From CAZIAK01 sp964537035 (GTDB taxonomy: Bacteria > Planctomycetota > B15-G4), in NCBI GenBank assembly GCA_964537035.1, contig CAZIAK010000095.1, positions 1 to 6,604 on the forward strand: 6,604 nucleotides of DNA. The letters are read 5' to 3'. The notes beneath the pieces are model-generated. The model did no database searches. It saw nothing but the letters and a program-made list of their open reading frames with translations, and had not been told where the DNA came from. Below are positions 1 through 5,367 of the stretch, piece by piece; positions within the stretch are counted from its first letter, which is position 1; the number at the start of each line of letters is the position of its first letter. A program made the translations under genes and the position numbers.

Positions 1-51
1 CAGGGGCAGCGCGGTGTGCGCCGTGGGTGTCACGGTGTCTTCGGTGAGTGG

Positions 52-643
52 CTAGCCCGCTTCGGGCGGTGCGTCGACGAGAGTGTCTTGCGTGCTCGGC
101 CAGGGCACGCTGTCCAGTTCCATCAAGGTCTCCTTGCACCAGTCGAGACGCGCTTGCGCGGTGGCCAATGCACACCGTCGAGCGGCGCGTTCGAAGTACG
201 CGTCGGGAGTGGTGGCCGGGCTGTCTTCATCGTTCGACTTGTCGAGCGCAGATTGCAGCCGAGCGCACTCGTCGGCGAACTGGTGATGGAGGCGGGAGAG
301 CTGGGTCATGGCCGCAGAGGCGTCGTGGTGTGCGCCGGCGAGGCTCACCTCGGCGAGCCAGGGCAGCCGTTCCGCCCCCATCTGAGGGGCTTGGGTCAGC
401 GCTTGTGCCAGGGCCTCACGGCCCGCATCAGTCAGGCCGTGGAGTCTGCGAGGCGGCCCGCGCTGTGAGCTGGCCAGGCCGGAGTGGAGCCAGCCCTTGG
501 CGCTCCATTCGTGCCAGCAACGGATAGATCTGGCTCAAGGAGGCCGACCAGAAGTGCTGGCCCTCCGAGCGGATCCGGGCGTTCAGCTCATAGCCGCTCG
601 CCGGCGATCTCAGCAGGCCCAGGAGGATTGTTTGCAGGCTCAT
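52..643 (-). pseudogene. PadR-family transcriptional regulator, broken by a 1-base frameshift
   Basis: The N-terminal part (start ATG at 643-641) reads MSLQTILLGLLRSPASGYEL, followed by a stretch containing SLSQIYPLLARMERQG. This is the classic PadR winged-helix start, in which the recognition helix precedes the wing. In that frame the protein ends early at a TGA (428-430). From about position 493 the next frame continues the family pattern without a gap: WLHSGLASSQRGPPRRL, then HGLTDAGREAL, then a long helical C-terminal domain ending at a TAG (52-54). The C-terminal part holds RLDWCKETLMEL, typical of the PadR C-terminal dimerisation helices. Removing one base, most simply a G of the GGG at 494-496, gives one protein of about 196 residues, normal for the family with its C-terminal domain. 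PadR proteins are usually repressors that bind a palindromic operator near their own promoter and respond to small molecules. The rest of the frame is open, so this is either a sequencing error or a very recent inactivation. The family call is strong; the target genes are unknown and may lie left of the window. Confidence 0.85.
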
Positions 644-663
644 CAGCGCAATCTATCTCTATT

Positions 664-691
664 GCTATACCAAGAGTTATATAAATGTGAA
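664..691 (-). promoter_or_regulatory. candidate promoter of the padR-like gene
   Basis: Read on the minus strand, TTCACA (691-686) and TATAGC (669-664) are separated by 16 bases and lie about 20 bases upstream of the ATG at 643. They sit in the only clearly AT-rich patch of this part of the window. The match to a housekeeping sigma-70 type promoter is partial, and the organism's consensus is unknown. An alternative pair is TTATCC (705-700) with TATAAC (682-677), 17 bases apart. Confidence 0.3.
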
Positions 692-709
692 GACGATGTG
701 GATAACTCT
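673..709. repeat. inverted repeat upstream of padR, possible operator
   Basis: The arms AGAGTTAT (673-680) and ATAACTCT (702-709) are an exact 8-bp inverted repeat separated by 21 bases. CC and GG just outside extend it after a one-base bulge. It overlaps the candidate padR promoter and the first DnaA-box-like site. Autoregulation through an AT-rich palindrome is common for PadR proteins, so an operator is plausible, but the arm spacing is larger than in typical PadR sites. Function is inferred. Confidence 0.35.
697..705 (-). promoter_or_regulatory. DnaA-box-like 9-mer (perfect match)
   Basis: The minus strand reads TTATCCACA, identical to the strong E. coli-type DnaA box. It lies in an AT-rich intergenic segment between padR and the glycosyltransferase. 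A second, near-perfect copy lies exactly 100 bp away in the same orientation. Two sites are few for an origin, and no dnaA, dnaN or other origin-linked gene is in view, so a regulatory or DnaA-titrating role, or chance, is possible. Confidence 0.4.
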
Positions 710-773
710 GGCATGGGGGATGCTCGATCCGACGGTTGTAGAATCAAATCGAGGTTGAAAGCCGATTTCCATC

Positions 774-793
774 CTGTGGCGTTGTCTCCACAG
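774..793. repeat. short inverted repeat CTGTGG/CCACAG
   Basis: An exact 6-bp inverted repeat (774-779 and 788-793) has an 8-base loop and lies just before the second DnaA-box-like site. It could form a weak stem or a protein-binding site. No run of T follows on either strand, so it does not look like an intrinsic terminator of the glycosyltransferase gene that ends at 917. A further 6-bp inverted repeat, CTCGAT/ATCGAG, lies at 723-728 and 748-753. I see no gene in 644-916. Confidence 0.25.
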
Positions 794-796
794 CGC

Positions 797-805
797 CGTG
801 GATAA
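797..805 (-). promoter_or_regulatory. DnaA-box-like 9-mer (one mismatch)
   Basis: The minus strand reads TTATCCACG, one base from the TTATCCACA consensus. It shares the 9 bases GTGGATAAC (plus strand, 798-806) with the site at 698-706, giving a direct repeat with a spacing of exactly 100 bp. Its role is inferred only from similarity to the consensus. Confidence 0.3.
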
Positions 806-916
806 CGAGCTTTGAGTCACGCCGCAGAGGTTCAGACGCCCCTGCGCCCTGGCTCCTGCCCAGCCCCCTTGAAATGGCCCGGAGAGGCCTGTTTCTGGTC
901 AATTCAGATCAAAAAG

Positions 917-2020
917 TCAGCTCTCGCTGACCTCGGCCCAGAGGTCCACGGTGGCCCGAGCCATGTGATCCCAGGTGTAGGCGGCGGCGACTCGGCGGGG
1001 GCCCCTCTCGGAGAGCTCGGCGCGCAAGGCGGGGTCAGCGGCCAGGCTGGACAGGGCGCCAGCGAAGTCGGCCAGATCGGCGGGGTCGAAGGACAGGCCG
1101 CAGTCTCCCAGGGTCTCCACCAGGGCGGCCCGATTGCTGGCGGCCACGGGGGTCCCGCAGGCCTGGGCCTCGATCACCGGCAGGCCGAAGCCCTCGTGGA
1201 GGGACGCGCACACGTAGAACCCGGCGCCGGCGATCAGGGCGGGCAGCTCGTCATCGAGGACCCAGCCGGGCGTGCGCAGCCGCTCGGGCGCGAGCCCCAG
1301 TCGTGTGGCCGTGGCCCGCAGCTCATCGATCGCCGTGTGCCGAGGGCCGCCCAGCACCAGCAGCCACTCTTGGGGCAGCTCGGCGGCGACGAAGGCCTCG
1401 ACCAGCCCCTGCTGGTTCTTGCGCGTGCCGTACTGTCCCACGCTCAAGACGTAGGGGCGCTCGGCCAGATCGTGCCGCTCAAGCACCGCAGCCAGCTCGG
1501 CTTCGGGCGGACGGCAAAAACGCTCCAGGTCGATGCCCAGGGGCACCACCCTCACCCGCTCGGCAGCCACGTTGAGGTGCTCGCCCAAGGCGTCCTTGCC
1601 CTGCTGACTCTGGCAGATGATCAGGTCGGCTCGATCGAGGGTCTGGCGAATGCGCCGCTGGCGCTTCACCCGCCAGTCCGGCTGGGACAGCTCGGGAAAC
1701 TCGAAGACGTTGATGTCATGAAGCAGAACGACCTTCGGAAAGTCGCCGGTGGAGGGCAGCCGGACGCCCACGCCATGGAGCACGTCGATGGGGCTGCCCA
1801 GGGTGAAGCGGTGACCGTGGTCCAGGAGTAGGCTGCGCTTGAGCTGGGGGCACAGATCGGCGATGAGCGATTTGCGGGTCCATCGATTGGGCCGGATGGC
1901 CAGGACGTACTCGTGTTCGGGCGCCACCCGGACGCATCCCCGCACCAGCTCGGTGCCGTAGAGGCCGATACCACCGAGGCGCGGCTTCACACAGGAGGTG
2001 ACGTCAATGACGATGCGCAT
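917..2020 (-). CDS. GT4-family glycosyltransferase, MtfB-like
   Basis: A 367-residue retaining GT-B glycosyltransferase. It probably transfers a sugar such as mannose from a nucleotide-sugar donor to a growing polysaccharide on the cytoplasmic side of the membrane. The N-terminal acceptor domain starts MRIVIDVT and has the glycine-rich GGIGLYGTEL loop (about residues 16-25) and VVLLHDINVFEFPEL (97-111), both typical of the MtfB-like subgroup. The donor domain opens with YVLSVGQYGTRKNQQGLVEA (190-209). The EX7E motif is intact as EGFGLPVIE (276-284), followed by AQACGTPVAAS. The frame is open 45 codons further upstream, but that stretch resembles no known domain, and the Rossmann strand begins at the chosen ATG. 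The ribosome site is weak. It is transcribed away from the MBOAT gene across a 155-bp gap, which suggests a shared polysaccharide locus. Sugar and linkage cannot be read from the sequence. Confidence 0.9.
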   Translation of the reverse strand: MRIVIDVTSCVKPRLGGIGLYGTELVRGCVRVAPEHEYVLAIRPNRWTRKSLIADLCPQLKRSLLLDHGHRFTLGSPIDVLHGVGVRLPSTGDFPKVVLLHDINVFEFPELSQPDWRVKRQRRIRQTLDRADLIICQSQQGKDALGEHLNVAAERVRVVPLGIDLERFCRPPEAELAAVLERHDLAERPYVLSVGQYGTRKNQQGLVEAFVAAELPQEWLLVLGGPRHTAIDELRATATRLGLAPERLRTPGWVLDDELPALIAGAGFYVCASLHEGFGLPVIEAQACGTPVAASNRAALVETLGDCGLSFDPADLADFAGALSSLAADPALRAELSERGPRRVAAAYTWDHMARATVDLWAEVSES

Positions 2021-2055
2021 GAACTGATCGGCAGGCCTTGGCAGGTGTTGCGAGC

Positions 2056-2073
2056 AGGGCCCGAGCGGGCCCT
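2056..2073. other. GC-rich perfect stem-loop in the divergent intergenic region
   Basis: AGGGCCC (2056-2062) and GGGCCCT (2067-2073) form a 7-bp perfect stem with a GAGC loop. It lies between the divergent glycosyltransferase and MBOAT starts. No T-run follows on either strand, so it is not a typical intrinsic terminator. It could lie in a leader RNA of either gene, or be a protein-binding site. I find no convincing promoter hexamers in 2021-2175. Confidence 0.35.
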
Positions 2074-2175
2074 TCGCCGGGTCAGGGTAAGCGGGGAGCG
2101 TCACCCAGCTCAACGCTTTGGGCGTCCGCCGTGGCATGATCGGCGGCCGTACCACGCCGGGGCAAACCGCGACCG

Positions 2176-3579
2176 ATGCTCTTCAACTCGTATCTGTTCC
2201 TGTTCTTGTTCTGGCCCCTGGCCTGGTGGCTCGCGGTCACGGTGCGCAGGCGCTGGGGAACGGCCGAGGCGGGGCTGGCGATCCTGGCCTCGAGCTGGCT
2301 GTTCTACGGCTGGTGGAGTCCGAGCCCGGAGACGCCCATCGGCATCTTCCTGCTCCTGCTCGTGGGCTCGACCATCGTCAACTGGTGGCTCGGCGCCCTG
2401 CTCAGCCGTCATCCCAGCAAGGCCCTGCTGGTGCTCGGTGTGGGCTTCGACCTGGGGCTGCTGGGGGTCTTCAAGTACGCCGGGTTCGCCGCGGAGACCC
2501 TGGCCGCCCTCGGTGTGTCCCTCGACCTGCCGCCCATCGTGCTGCCCATCGGCATCTCGTTCTTCACCTTTCAGCAGATCGCCTACCTGGTGGACTGCCA
2601 GCGGGACCGCACCCACGAACCGAACTTCGTGCCCTACGCGGCCTTCGTGTCGTTCTTCCCCCAGCTCATCGCCGGGCCGATCGTTCATGCGAAGGAGCTG
2701 ATCCCCCAGCTGAAGAGCAAGCAGCTGTTGCGGGCCGACGACACCGTGCTGGTGCTGGGGCTGACCACGTTCATCATCGGCCTGGCCAAGAAGGTGCTCA
2801 TCGCCGACGACCTCTCGGGCATGGTGCAGGGCATCTTCGATCTGGAGACCGCGCCCACCGCGCCGGACATGTGGTCGGCCCTGGTGGCTTACGCGCTTCA
2901 GCTCTATTTCGACTTCTCGGGCTACGCCGACATGGCCATCGGCATCGCGTTGACCTTCAACGTCCGCCTGCCAGAGAACTTCAACTCGCCCTACAAGGCC
3001 ACGTCGATCATTGAGTTCTGGCGCCGCTGGCACATGACCCTGTCAGCGTTTCTGCGGGACTACCTGTACTTCCCCCTGGGTGGCGGGCGCTGCAGCCCGG
3101 GCCGGCGCACCACGAACCTGATGATCACCATGTTGCTGGGTGGGCTGTGGCATGGCGCCGGTTGGACCTTCGTTCTCTGGGGCGGCCTGCACGGGGTCTA
3201 CCTGGTGCTGAACCATCTCTGGCGGCGGCTGGGCATCGCCCTGCCTCACGCCGTGGCCTGGGCCGCGACCTTCTTCTTCGTGCTGGTGGCCTGGCTGCCA
3301 TTCAGGGCGGTGGACTTCGAGCGGCTGAAGGTGTTGGCGGCGAGCCTGTGTGGCGCCAACGGCTTCGCGTTCGACAGCTCACCATTCAGCATCGACGGCT
3401 CAGACCTGCGCCTGATCGTGCTCTGTTTGCTGGGCGCGCTGTTCCTGCCCAACCGCAGCGAGATGGTGGCTCGCTTGCCCCGTCGCGACTGGGTGCACGC
3501 TGCGCTCTTCGCCGCCGTGGCCATCGCCTGCTTGCTGGCCCTGGCTGATCCCTCTCCCTTCCTCTACTTCCAGTTCTGA
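2176..3579 (+). CDS. MBOAT-family membrane O-acyltransferase, AlgI-like
   Basis: A 467-residue polytopic membrane protein of the AlgI branch of the MBOAT family. These proteins move an acyl group, usually acetyl, from the cytoplasm across the membrane for O-acylation of an exported glycan. The start MLFNSYLFLFLFWPLA is the family's typical N-terminus. GISFFTFQQIAYLVD (126-140) and FPQLIAGPIVHAKELIPQL (161-179) follow. The conserved core contains YFDFSGYADMAIGI (244-257), then FWRRWHMTLSAFLRDYLYFP (281-300) with the first conserved His at 286, then GGLWHGAGWTFVLWGGLHG (322-340) with the invariant catalytic His at 326. It ends PFLYFQF, also typical. The length matches AlgI, and no part is missing. 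The gene following one base later encodes an SGNH-like membrane-anchored protein, the usual partner that finishes acyl transfer in the periplasm. Acyl group and glycan are inferred only by family. The start lacks a clear Shine-Dalgarno sequence. Confidence 0.95.
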   Translation: MLFNSYLFLFLFWPLAWWLAVTVRRRWGTAEAGLAILASSWLFYGWWSPSPETPIGIFLLLLVGSTIVNWWLGALLSRHPSKALLVLGVGFDLGLLGVFKYAGFAAETLAALGVSLDLPPIVLPIGISFFTFQQIAYLVDCQRDRTHEPNFVPYAAFVSFFPQLIAGPIVHAKELIPQLKSKQLLRADDTVLVLGLTTFIIGLAKKVLIADDLSGMVQGIFDLETAPTAPDMWSALVAYALQLYFDFSGYADMAIGIALTFNVRLPENFNSPYKATSIIEFWRRWHMTLSAFLRDYLYFPLGGGRCSPGRRTTNLMITMLLGGLWHGAGWTFVLWGGLHGVYLVLNHLWRRLGIALPHAVAWAATFFFVLVAWLPFRAVDFERLKVLAASLCGANGFAFDSSPFSIDGSDLRLIVLCLLGALFLPNRSEMVARLPRRDWVHAALFAAVAIACLLALADPSPFLYFQF

Positions 3580-3580
3580 G

Positions 3581-4690
3581 ATGCGTCGACGTCTGCGACT
3601 TCTCTTCGGGTTCACCTTCGGTGGCTTCCTGGCGGTGCTGGGATTCAACTACTGCATGAACCCCTTCGGGCTCTGGGCGCCCACGGTGGTGGGGCAGCAA
3701 TACACGAAGGCAGGGCGCGACCTGGTCTTCCCCGGACACTCGGTGCACATCCGCGAAGAGGCTCGGGTGGTGTTGATCGGGTCGTCGCGCACGCGCACCG
3801 GGTTCTGGGTGCCCTCCGTGTGCCGCGATGGAGTGCTCAACACGGGCGTGCCCAACGCGTCGCTGGCTGACATGGAACTCGTGGCCCAGAAGATCGGCGA
3901 GCGCGACGACGTGCGCCGGGTGATCATCGAGGCCAGCTTCTTCATGGTGTTGGCGGGCTTCGTCGAGCAGGACGTGCCCGATCTGGTCGAGCGGCTGGAG
4001 GGCGATCTGGCGCGCCGGGTGACCGAGACCCTGGCCAGCCGGGGCGCGTTGCAGGCGTCCGTGCGCAAGCTGCGCCGCAGTCTGGGGATGGGCTTCGGCG
4101 ACGATGGCCGCTCGATCCCCTGGCCCGTGACAGACATCGCCGAGGCGGTGCAAGCCATGGACGGTGCGCCAGAGATGAGCGAGCTGGTGGCCAGAGAGTC
4201 ACTGATCCAGGCCGGCGTGCCTTTCGAGCAGCCGCAGGTCCTGCAAGACCGACTGCAGCGACAGCTGGCCATCGCCCGTGACCTGCGCGCGAGCGGCAAA
4301 GACGTGGTGTTCTTCGTCCCCCCGGTGACCGAGTACCGCCTCGAGATGATCCGGCAACACGGCCTGTGGGACGCGTACTGCGACTGGAAGACCGGCCTGG
4401 TCACCGTCGCCCCCCTCTGGGACTTCGGCCGCTCGGGAGCCCTCTCCATCTTCGAAGGAGGCTACCGAGACGTCCACCACTTCAGGGACGCCATCGGCTG
4501 GCTGATGATGCGCCGCATGCTCGGCCAACCAGAGTCAGGCCTCGACCCGATCTCGCTCTCCCTACTCGAGGCAGCCCGCCACTACGACCAGGGAGCCATC
4601 GACACCGTACGCAGCGACGCCCCAACCCGCATCCCCAACATCGACAAGAAGTACGCCCAAGTCGTCGCTGACCTCCTGGCAACCCCCTGA
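3581..4690 (+). CDS. membrane-anchored SGNH-like protein, probable acyltransferase partner of the MBOAT
   Basis: A 369-residue protein with one N-terminal membrane segment (about 7-24) followed by NPFGLW and a soluble, probably periplasmic, domain. The domain begins ARVVLIGSSRTRTGF (61-75). GSSR stands where SGNH/GDSL hydrolases have GDS(R), with a Ser available as nucleophile. NTGVPNAS (87-94) resembles the second conserved block. VVFFVPPVTEYRLEM (242-256) looks like a core strand. GYRDVHHFRDAIG (294-306) fits the C-terminal DxxH catalytic dyad (Asp297, His300). AlgJ, AlgX and DltD-type partners of MBOAT proteins have this layout. The ATG follows the MBOAT stop by one base, so translation is very likely coupled. 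No close named family comes to mind, so AlgJ or AlgX is not assigned. It probably transfers the MBOAT-delivered acyl group to the polysaccharide; an esterase is the alternative. Confidence 0.8.
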   Translation: MRRRLRLLFGFTFGGFLAVLGFNYCMNPFGLWAPTVVGQQYTKAGRDLVFPGHSVHIREEARVVLIGSSRTRTGFWVPSVCRDGVLNTGVPNASLADMELVAQKIGERDDVRRVIIEASFFMVLAGFVEQDVPDLVERLEGDLARRVTETLASRGALQASVRKLRRSLGMGFGDDGRSIPWPVTDIAEAVQAMDGAPEMSELVARESLIQAGVPFEQPQVLQDRLQRQLAIARDLRASGKDVVFFVPPVTEYRLEMIRQHGLWDAYCDWKTGLVTVAPLWDFGRSGALSIFEGGYRDVHHFRDAIGWLMMRRMLGQPESGLDPISLSLLEAARHYDQGAIDTVRSDAPTRIPNIDKKYAQVVADLLATP

Positions 4691-4737
4691 CCCTCCCAGC
4701 AGCGCAAGAGCCAGCCCAGGCAGTTGGTGTACCAATC

Positions 4738-4855
4738 GTTGCCTGTGCTGTGTCGTGGCAAGGCGCAGTGGTCCGCCTGAGCGGAGGCGTGGCGCTAGCC
4801 ACGTTGAGCATCAGGCGCGGCCGCTGCAACGCAGCCACGACGCAGCACGGGCAAC
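4738..4855 (+). repeat. structured palindromic repeat, full copy 1 (118 nt)
   Basis: An imperfect palindrome able to fold end to end. The outer 22-bp stem pairs 4738-4759 with 4834-4855, with two G·U pairs on the plus strand. An internal loop AAGGC/AACGCA follows. The inner stem pairs 4765-4780 with 4811-4827 and has two G·U pairs and one bulged base (4818). A second internal loop (GCGGAGG/TTGAGCA) follows, then a perfect 6-bp apical hairpin with loop GCTA (4788-4803). Similarity to copy 3 also extends outward: GCAGTTGGTG plus CAATC before it (from 4720) and AGAGCC after it (to 4861). It lies between convergent genes, so it may serve as a bidirectional terminator or mRNA 3' stabiliser. It could also be a small RNA or an ERIC-like mobile palindrome. 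No target-site duplication is seen. Confidence 0.9.
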
Positions 4856-4882
4856 AGAGCCTAGTCACGCACTACAACCCCC

Positions 4883-4942
4883 GTTGCCTGTGCTGTGTCG
4901 TGGCAAGGCGTCGCGGTCTGCCCGGCCGGAGGAGTGTCCACG
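4883..4942 (+). repeat. structured palindromic repeat, half copy 2
   Basis: Only the 5' half of the repeat is present. The outer arm 4883-4904 plus AAGGC is identical to copy 1. The inner segment (GTCGCGGT..., then CCGGAGG at 4926-4932) resembles copy 3. A shortened apical part, AGTGTCCACG (4933-4942), then runs directly into the 5' flank of copy 3 (GCAGTTGGTG). The matching 3' arm is absent, so it looks like a deletion or recombination remnant. Its arm could still pair with the 3' arm of another copy. Confidence 0.8.
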
Positions 4943-4960
4943 CAGTTGGTGCTTTCAATC

Positions 4961-5078
4961 GTTGCGTGAGGTGCGTCGTGGCAAGGCGTCGTGGTTCGGC
5001 CGACCGGAGGCGTGGCGCTAGCCACGTTGAGGATCGGCCGAGGCCGCGACAACGCAGCCACGGCGCAGCTCTCGCAAC
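4961..5078 (+). repeat. structured palindromic repeat, full copy 3 (118 nt)
   Basis: Exactly the same length and architecture as copy 1. The outer stem pairs 4961-4982 with 5057-5078 (one G·U and two mismatches). The internal loop AAGGC/AACGCA is identical to copy 1. The inner stem pairs 4988-5003 with 5034-5050 (two G·U, one bulge at 5042). The apical hairpin 5011-5026 is identical to that of copy 1. Stem bases differ from copy 1 at many places, but in six base pairs both partners changed so that pairing is kept. It is followed by AGAGCC (5079-5084), only 10 bases from the end of the DUF1844 gene. Confidence 0.9.
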
Positions 5079-5094
5079 AGAGCCAGGCCTAGCT

Positions 5095-5367
5095 CTAGCC
5101 CTCAACCTTTTGGACGTAGAGGGTTCGGAGGCTCGCGACGGCCCCCGACAGATAGTCCGCCTCTTCTTGGGTGCAGTTGCCTGCCGTCTTCTCTTGCAGC
5201 ATGGCCAGCACGTCGATGATGTAGCGGGCGGCCTCGGGGTGCTGTTCGCGCTGCTTGGTGATCGGGTTCTCGATCTCGCCCAAGGCGATGGCTGCTTGCT
5301 GAGCCATGTCGAACAGGTGCCGGGTCAGCGACGCTTCGGGAAACGGTGATGCAGCGGGTTCGGTCAT
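5095..5367 (-). CDS. DUF1844 family small protein
   Basis: A 90-residue soluble, mostly helical protein of the DUF1844 family, whose biochemical function is not known. Visible family features are LTRHLFDMAQQAAIALGEIE (14-33), NP (34-35), HPEAARYIIDVLAMLQEKTAGN (43-64, where the IDxLxMLxEKTxGN core is diagnostic) and the C-terminal LRTLYVQ (80-86). It fills the usual domain length almost exactly, with a short variable N-terminus. The ATG overlaps the pyrG stop as TGATG, a one-base overlap that implies an operon and coupled translation. That arrangement suggests a link to nucleotide or cell-envelope metabolism, but this is inference from position. The gene ends beside the structured repeats, which may mark the end of the transcript. 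Confidence 0.88.
   Translation of the reverse strand: MTEPAASPFPEASLTRHLFDMAQQAAIALGEIENPITKQREQHPEAARYIIDVLAMLQEKTAGNCTQEEADYLSGAVASLRTLYVQKVEG

Noticed and set aside
1..33. Possible GTG start (33-31, minus) of a gene downstream of padR
   Set aside because: Only 11 codons are visible (VTPTAHTALPL), with no clear ribosome site, so there is too little to call.
870..916. Terminator after the glycosyltransferase gene
   Set aside because: Only a 4-bp GGCC stem is present, with no T-run in the right place.
812..1831. Long plus-strand open frame opposite the glycosyltransferase
   Set aside because: It is glycine- and alanine-rich with no family motif, and mirrors a clear GT4 gene on the other strand. 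Long antisense frames are expected at this GC content.
2037..2055. Sigma-54 type promoter (TTGGCAGGTGTTGCG)
   Set aside because: The GG and GC elements are two bases too close compared with the strict -24/-12 spacing.
3386..4153. Minus-strand open frame across the MBOAT/SGNH junction
   Set aside because: It has no recognisable domain and is rich in Arg, His and Pro. It is a shadow of two well-supported plus-strand genes.
4720..5084. CRISPR array
   Set aside because: There are only two and a half copies, each a 118-nt palindrome with no regular short repeats and unique spacers, and no cas gene nearby.
4482..5105. Small frames with a repeated peptide (LNVASATPP...PCHD) in the 4690-5095 gap
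   Set aside because: The peptide repeat follows from the DNA palindromes. The same region gives similar frames on both strands, and the base changes preserve pairing, not codons.
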